Positions 6,101 to 6,448 of a stretch of 6,448 nt of DNA are shown piece after piece. Where the stretch lies: the NCBI GenBank assembly GCA_001804345.1, contig MHFU01000079.1, forward strand, positions 1 to 6,448, written 5' to 3'. This stretch comes from Omnitrophica bacterium RIFOXYB12_FULL_50_7. Lineage in GTDB: Bacteria > Omnitrophota > Omnitrophia > Omnitrophales > Aquincolibacteriaceae. The notes under the pieces were generated by a model. The model made no database searches, was not told the DNA's origin, and saw only the letters and a list, made by a program, of their open reading frames with translations. Made by a program: the position numbers and the translations under genes. Position 1 is the stretch's first letter, and the number at the start of each line of letters is the position of its first letter.

Positions 6101-6448
6101 ACTTGACAATTTACGCAGCAAATCCGATTTTAAAGATCTGACTCCTGAGCAATATTATCAGTGGGTGGCGCAGTTTGTTCGTTTTCATAAAGATGCGATT
6201 ACTAGCGTGAAGAGCGATTTAGCGCAGTATGAAGCAACGCCGTCGTCCCGGCCCTATTGGCTTGATCCAAGCGAAGTTCCGAGGCTCACCGAAATCATCG
6301 AGGGGAAAGAAGGCCAGAGGGGATTGAAGGAAGAAATTTTTGATTTCAAGGATGCGAAAGATCTGGTTCGTTCTTATCTGTTGGGAAAACGTGTGGATCC
6401 CAAAAAGGTGACGGATTTCGAAACCGTGATCAAGGATTTGATGCATGT
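3..6448 (+). CDS. Internal fragment of a giant envelope protein with TolC/OEP-like repeats, open at both ends
   Basis: Frame 3 reads through 2,148 codons with no stop, and neither a start nor an end is visible, so the full protein is larger than this. With this frame, residue n begins at base 3n. The order of parts is: OEP-like helices and strands (1-875), a short polar linker (896-930), unrecognised helical modules, a DKNGNPVL repeat (1137-1169), more modules, a Pro/Ala linker (1574-1617), a hydrophobic segment (1634-1660), a coiled-coil-like helix (1683-1722) and further helical sequence to the edge. Residues 453-540, between OEP-like parts, contain no motif I recognise. There are no in-frame cysteine codons at all, which fits a periplasmic, outer-membrane or secreted location. 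No catalytic motif, nucleotide-binding loop or cell-wall hydrolase signature was seen. OEP proteins normally form trimeric export channels of about 450 residues; here the units are embedded in a far larger chain, so the role could be export, adhesion or scaffolding. The reading frame is certain; the function is inference. Confidence 0.95.
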   Translation, partial: MGVRQAESQVAFAEKAVIEAVLELRRVLNVTGDEKISDLLDKAAAELPIAEPEEKSIERPATVFLKIRDVFSSEKEKTPELPKAGLLEPYRIYGQSGTITSEGRKAISAMGNAINALGTQVFEIQNGLDAAFKPLDQKYQKMKADFKRDPKDFEKLEMSWKNLKATRDEMYAVLVYLREAKKNLMDVWVRDNQGVGQMTAAIRNFLEAENVYLQGGYFDGRSKPLLHKEFSGIREAIATISDVSAQKMVVEKHAEAWRHRLAVNSMIMARYNVGVTAGLNVVNGNMGLLPSWEFIPYAVGRTLKVGEENVPYVGVVFKGAAVLTGSDVTAKDFSIVMERSKTHNAASFGRYELDREQQRVSTLLEEYSWLVQEGSYLQTLMDNVEYYKQVIGSMSKEKRNPLQKLYGWLFFNSPNDERNYDVKKHEISEKQESLRKNLAAIEAELIQAGMPLDLLQRWQKERPKSQTFAQRHPRAVAEETPWVLSVKVDRENMELESLLRKRVMDPAVLTSYGFLPDTEASRDRDISDVMDHWMAIPVKGNWSPARTVKLTLHIGELVRGSEKRQIKIRAEGMKAEEEAVIREQEDGLIDLAYQIQVQRMVTDSMIPEQKLETWLYGQIASTFGGTGEVTSDKSLNLRDQEARIAIVKSEGYLGMNETLAKMRDRLGRNVELEVDFAPSIQNITEVAAQSMERIMEKGAVKEMAEIKDPRVQVLTSRIEVLDEQSKQTFWSWMNLWADVGLRGDRLRVGFTEDIWGPGRWSRLKVLGLEKAKTQDQRDQMILDVQYELRGAVRDLENTGISVAEHGKAARQLGERFEKTYWELARQDQGLDKAGQTYLDLLHNRQRDFVYALYFHARARALLQEKLKRFGLTPEDIGLPPMSAATSLKGQMDDLLSASKTVTGKKTPAGTLQEQMEQEANARHSRTEEPKFKDAGKELPEVKLNGETQLLGVDKVVYNDPVLRQGAESFVEILKPEMVKAQRLAKEKNEEDPGYAALRIVFTNMLGRYDETNKPGETEAWIKSFTDLLRSGQADHKDGKSLLKKLDPKSYFLAPWISVSLDPKAREVLQDKDISVKQLSFVNVFARVANIFVENQDARKAIGVKTDEEARDLMRRVFLSLDDAIDVLNIRDGRIDVDKNGNPVLDKNGNPVMLDKNGKPVLDEKGNTVPKTTSVRIDGKDVQVIVRPYTVNDPKEFGRIFALATSMALEGSHKPGVDLNAVVDRFKENKETKTASTELNRLLKDVPKDQKEDVLRAVLVEAANPAKPGKVQALYAGADGSRQTVSVDVTQELQKLAILEGRWVNINGISASLNMDNILSRIEFYNIKQNEIKKGYWPEQDSVTGEYQPTGAMVAFGILFDRVPAMDELRDRSAVLALMELQYRLKVSGEDFVTIMTAVRRLSNMFVEKDAVGALSLDRLATKPGSYSFWASDLPGAKGAGSDELRQQILRANVVAALLNLQQGISIGNGSGPLDMLLYGAQIEDPVEREQWLKDHPTIQSRLDVMIPQFKLAFQLNKSIKFDLQLDEDGEKLGQLMSMAGEILGTNLRGLGPKAAAYVEKLKKDIADLEKEIKAETAPAQAPKGAVPAKSEKPVPVPAPVQPTPAPGTGKVTPVPQGEEGTFIYGVPEPAENSMLNRVAAIASGFAVAASTLVFGANSQAKDLNPIVPAPTQQETKAPAKTAEEQAVIDENRKRQERLRDLKAELDRMNALSQKTEADQDVWMGKTARLVPGTTGPQKKTEAERVTDMVDLWNEGLAIRYGLSRQPGPELQGLEKLIGRRLNDSSPKDMGMLRTLANAVMGDIQSAHTAGSGFDDPDEWKEWQGLGREKRREALLSRMDVAANLKTAIEPYIPVGFDLTDERPGKTFDQIGEDMGALLSIARDLTRKRNPWKGILNRDGTLAGAVDPSTKVSNAERLKAQQVATYLFKVIIPTQEAKADPVIQKFLFDVGQYLKDTDSLGDYEARNGRARLGDRIATVRWLILRVAKTSKDPNQPITYSKLNDVLTEAKAVYAAAKEAGIPVLRDDIDYELQELDNLRSKSDFKDLTPEQYYQWVAQFVRFHKDAITSVKSDLAQYEATPSSRPYWLDPSEVPRLTEIIEGKEGQRGLKEEIFDFKDAKDLVRSYLLGKRVDPKKVTDFETVIKDLMH
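285..680 (+). other. Charged helical insertion inside the first OEP-like unit
   Basis: Residues 95-226 are rich in Lys, Asp, Glu and Ala. They read as two or three long helices, including QKYQKMKADFKRDPKDFEKL and a second helix around DEMYAVLVYLREAKKNLMDVW. This sits where TolC proteins have only a short equatorial loop between half-repeats. It is either an insertion into the fold or a separate helical hairpin. I see no named domain. Confidence 0.35.
681..1358 (+). other. OEP-like half-repeat (first full one in the window)
   Basis: Residues 227-452. A helix begins near FSGIREAIATISDVSAQKMV and leads into ARYNVGVTAGLNV (269-281), which looks like a beta strand. A second strand-like segment follows (YVGVVF, 312-317). 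Then come a long helix (353-391, with LLEEYSWLVQEGSYLQTLMD) and a closing helix (about 425-450, HEISEKQESLRKNLAAIEAE to QAGMP). Helix, strand, strand, helix, helix is the order of a TolC half-repeat, and the AQ...V...A spacing before the strand is typical. The match is by pattern only and more diverged than the later copies. Confidence 0.45.
1629..2006 (+). other. OEP-like first half-repeat of the best-preserved TolC-like unit
   Basis: Residues 543-668. RTVKLTLHIGELVRGSEKR (546-564) fits the membrane strand plus the 'L-F-D-G-G-xR' turn of OEP proteins. It is followed by a long charged helix (about 562-600). After FGGTGEVTSDKSLNLRDQEA comes the second helix, ending LAKMRDRLGR at 668. In TolC-family proteins the second helix begins at a Gly-Thr followed by a position usually filled by Asp and ends at a LxxLLG turn; both are recognisable here. 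This half pairs with the half-repeat that follows. Confidence 0.6.
2124..2615 (+). other. OEP-like second half-repeat, clearest TolC signature in the window
   Basis: Residues 708-872. DPRVQVLTSRIEVLDEQSKQ matches the 'N/D-P-x-[IVL]-xxAxxxVxxAxAxx' entry helix of OEP halves. A strand and turn follow (LRVGFTEDIWGPGRWSR, 746-762), equivalent to the strand ending in a Pro and a Gly-rich turn. Next is a long helix with the conserved pattern of a Val/Leu-rich face (LDVQYELRGAVRDLEN). GLDKAGQTYLDLLHNRQRDF (829-848) fits the 'xAG..TxLDLLxAQ' start of the last helix, which closes at LKRFGL (866-871). Helix lengths are about 50-60 residues, as in the family. This is the best support for calling the protein TolC-like. 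Confidence 0.65.
2688..2790 (+). other. Polar, probably disordered linker after the OEP-like region
   Basis: Residues 896-930 are Ser, Thr, Lys, Glu and Gln rich (for example SASKTVTGKKTPAG), with no hydrophobic periodicity. They separate the last OEP-like helix from the unrecognised modules and probably act as a flexible joint. Confidence 0.5.
2982..3287 (+). other. Unrecognised helical module, weak relative of later modules (copy 1)
   Basis: Residues 994-1095 run as a helix from YAALRIVFTNML, then EAWIKSF (1018-1024), SLLKKLDP (1040-1047) and a strand-like PWISVSLDPKA (1054-1064), followed by another helix (VKQLSFVNVFARVANIF). Landmarks in the same order recur in later parts of the protein: LR near a helix start, a Trp before a second helix, an L-x-x-x-[LM]-D element, then a short strand with [FL]-[DN]. 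The resemblance is weak by eye and no family is recognised. The short strand leaves open a very degenerate OEP-like half. Confidence 0.3.
3411..3509 (+). repeat. Four tandem DKNGNPVL-type peptide repeats
   Basis: Residues 1137-1169 hold four units: DKNGNPVL, DKNGNPVML, DKNGKPVL and DEKGNTVP. DNA units are 24, 27, 24 and 24 bases. Between units 1 and 3 about 20 of 24 bases agree, and most differences between the first three fall at third codon positions, which suggests the peptide rather than the DNA is being kept. RDGRIDV just upstream (1130-1136) may be a decayed extra unit. Alternating Asp/Asn with Gly resembles calcium-binding loops and beta-turn repeats of surface proteins, but no complete calcium-binding consensus is present. 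It may equally be a spacer. Confidence 0.85.
3588..3974 (+). other. Unrecognised module, weak relative (copy 2)
   Basis: Residues 1196-1324. It begins with a hydrophobic helix (FGRIFALATSMALEG) and has a Lys/Glu-rich middle. LEGRWVNINGISASLNMDNI (1298-1317) is strand-like and parallels the PWISVSLDPKA element of copy 1: an aromatic, then I-S-x-S-L-[DN], then a helix. The helix LSRIEFYNI follows. Apart from this landmark the similarity is poor, so membership of the repeated family is tentative. Confidence 0.25.
4146..4637 (+). other. Unrecognised module (copy 3), best paired with the module at 5280-5657
   Basis: Residues 1382-1545. Ordered landmarks are YRLKVSGEDF running to RRL (1399-1401), ILRANVVAALLNLQQG to GNGSG (1448-1470), EDPVEREQWLKD, then SRLDV (1500-1504), KFDLQLDEDG (1520-1529) and a closing helix ending GEIL. 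The same landmarks occur in the same order in copy 4, with nearly equal spacing over the second half. The HPTIQSRL segment also faintly recalls the entry helix of an OEP half, but no strand-turn signature confirms this. Function unknown. Confidence 0.4.
4662..4853 (+). other. Charged coiled-coil-like helix followed by a Pro/Ala-rich linker
   Basis: Residues 1554-1573 form a short Lys/Glu helix (YVEKLKKDIADLEKEIK) with heptad-like Leu/Ile spacing. Residues 1574-1617 are dominated by Pro, Ala, Val and Lys (for example PVPVPAPVQPTPAPGTG), the composition of extended periplasm-spanning or wall-spanning linkers such as that of TonB. It marks the boundary between the module part and the hydrophobic segment just downstream. 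Confidence 0.75.
4902..4982 (+). other. Internal hydrophobic segment resembling a signal peptide or membrane helix
   Basis: Residues 1634-1660 start with Met (ATG at 4902) and read MLNRVAAIASGFAVAAS, then TLVFGANSQA. There is one Arg near the start, about 19 small and hydrophobic residues (1638-1656), and a final S-Q-A before Lys that fits the small-x-small rule for signal peptidase I. It is the only strongly hydrophobic stretch of membrane-helix length in the window. No convincing ribosome binding site precedes the ATG: only a GAG at 4893-4895. It is therefore read as part of the giant chain, either as a membrane helix or as the relic of the signal peptide of a protein fused in frame. Confidence 0.55.
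4983..5168 (+). other. Second Pro/Ala/Lys linker and charged coiled-coil-like helix
   Basis: Residues 1661-1684 (with VPAPTQQETKAPAKTAEE) continue the linker character after the hydrophobic segment. Residues 1683-1722 form a highly charged helix (NRKRQERLRDLKAELDRMNA) with leucine and alanine at heptad-like intervals. A hydrophobic segment, a linker and a coiled coil in this order are common at the start of membrane-anchored or exported envelope proteins. Confidence 0.55.
5280..5657 (+). other. Unrecognised module (copy 4), paired with the module at 4146-4637
   Basis: Residues 1760-1885. Landmarks are YGLSRQPGPEL to RRL (1779-1781), MLRTLANAVMGDIQSA to AGSG (1791-1812), DDPDEWKEW, SRMDV (1836-1840), GFDLTDE (1855-1861) and a closing helix to SIARDL. 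Compared with copy 3, the distance from Y to RRL is 19 against 17 residues, from LR to SR[LM]DV 44 against 51, and from SR[LM]DV to FDL 20 against 21. Copy 3 has about 35 extra residues between RRL and LR. The matched order and spacing argue for an old duplication; the function is unknown. Confidence 0.4.
5658..6131 (+). other. Unrecognised helical region
   Basis: Residues 1886-2043 contain a short loop (NRDGTLAGAVDPSTK) and then several amphipathic helices, including AERLKAQQVATYLFKVIIPT, IATVRWLILRVAKTS and LTEAKAVYAAAKEAG. There is no signature motif and no cysteine. It continues the same reading frame and composition as the rest of the gene and bridges the copy 4 module to the last, partial-looking one. 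Confidence 0.5.
6132..6446 (+). other. Possible further module (copy 5), then unrecognised sequence to the window edge
   Basis: Residues 2044-2105 have PEQYYQWVAQFVRFHKDA, which resembles the Trp-containing helix EAWIKSF of copy 1, and PYWLDPSEVPRL (2084-2095), which may correspond to its strand element with LDP. The remainder (2106-2148) is a charged helix around GLKEEIFDFKDAKDLVRSYL that ends at the window edge in DLMH. The match to the other modules is the weakest of the set. Confidence 0.25.

Overview
The window is one uninterrupted plus-strand reading frame. Reading from base 3, I translated 2,148 consecutive codons to base 6446 without meeting a stop. The frame is already open at the left edge and still open at the right edge. 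There is no intergenic DNA, start signal, terminator, RNA gene, mobile element or CRISPR array. The window is therefore an internal slice of a giant gene whose true ends lie outside it.

The N-terminal 40% (residues about 1-875) carries long amphipathic helices and short beta segments in the order expected of TolC / outer membrane efflux protein (OEP) repeats. I count roughly three and a half such half-repeats, of which the last two (residues about 543-668 and 708-872) are the clearest. The middle and C-terminal parts match no family I recognise. They do seem to contain a diverged repeated module: residues about 1382-1545 and 1760-1885 are the best pair, with weaker relatives near 994-1095, 1196-1324 and 2044-2105. 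Between these lie a four-unit DKNGNPVL-type peptide repeat (1137-1169), a Pro/Ala-rich linker (1574-1617), a hydrophobic segment that looks like a buried signal peptide or membrane helix (1634-1660), and a charged coiled-coil-like helix (1683-1722).

The whole 2,148-residue stretch contains no cysteine: I checked every TGT and TGC for frame. Together with the TolC-like segments this suggests an extracytoplasmic, cell-envelope protein of a diderm (Gram-negative type) bacterium. Giant reading frames of this sort are known from Omnitrophota and a few other environmental lineages. Mid-range base composition and the giant frame make Omnitrophota a reasonable guess, but no taxonomic marker is present. 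My reading is that OEP-type units were fused in frame to a long array of helical modules of unknown function, possibly with a second formerly independent exported protein joined at about residue 1634.
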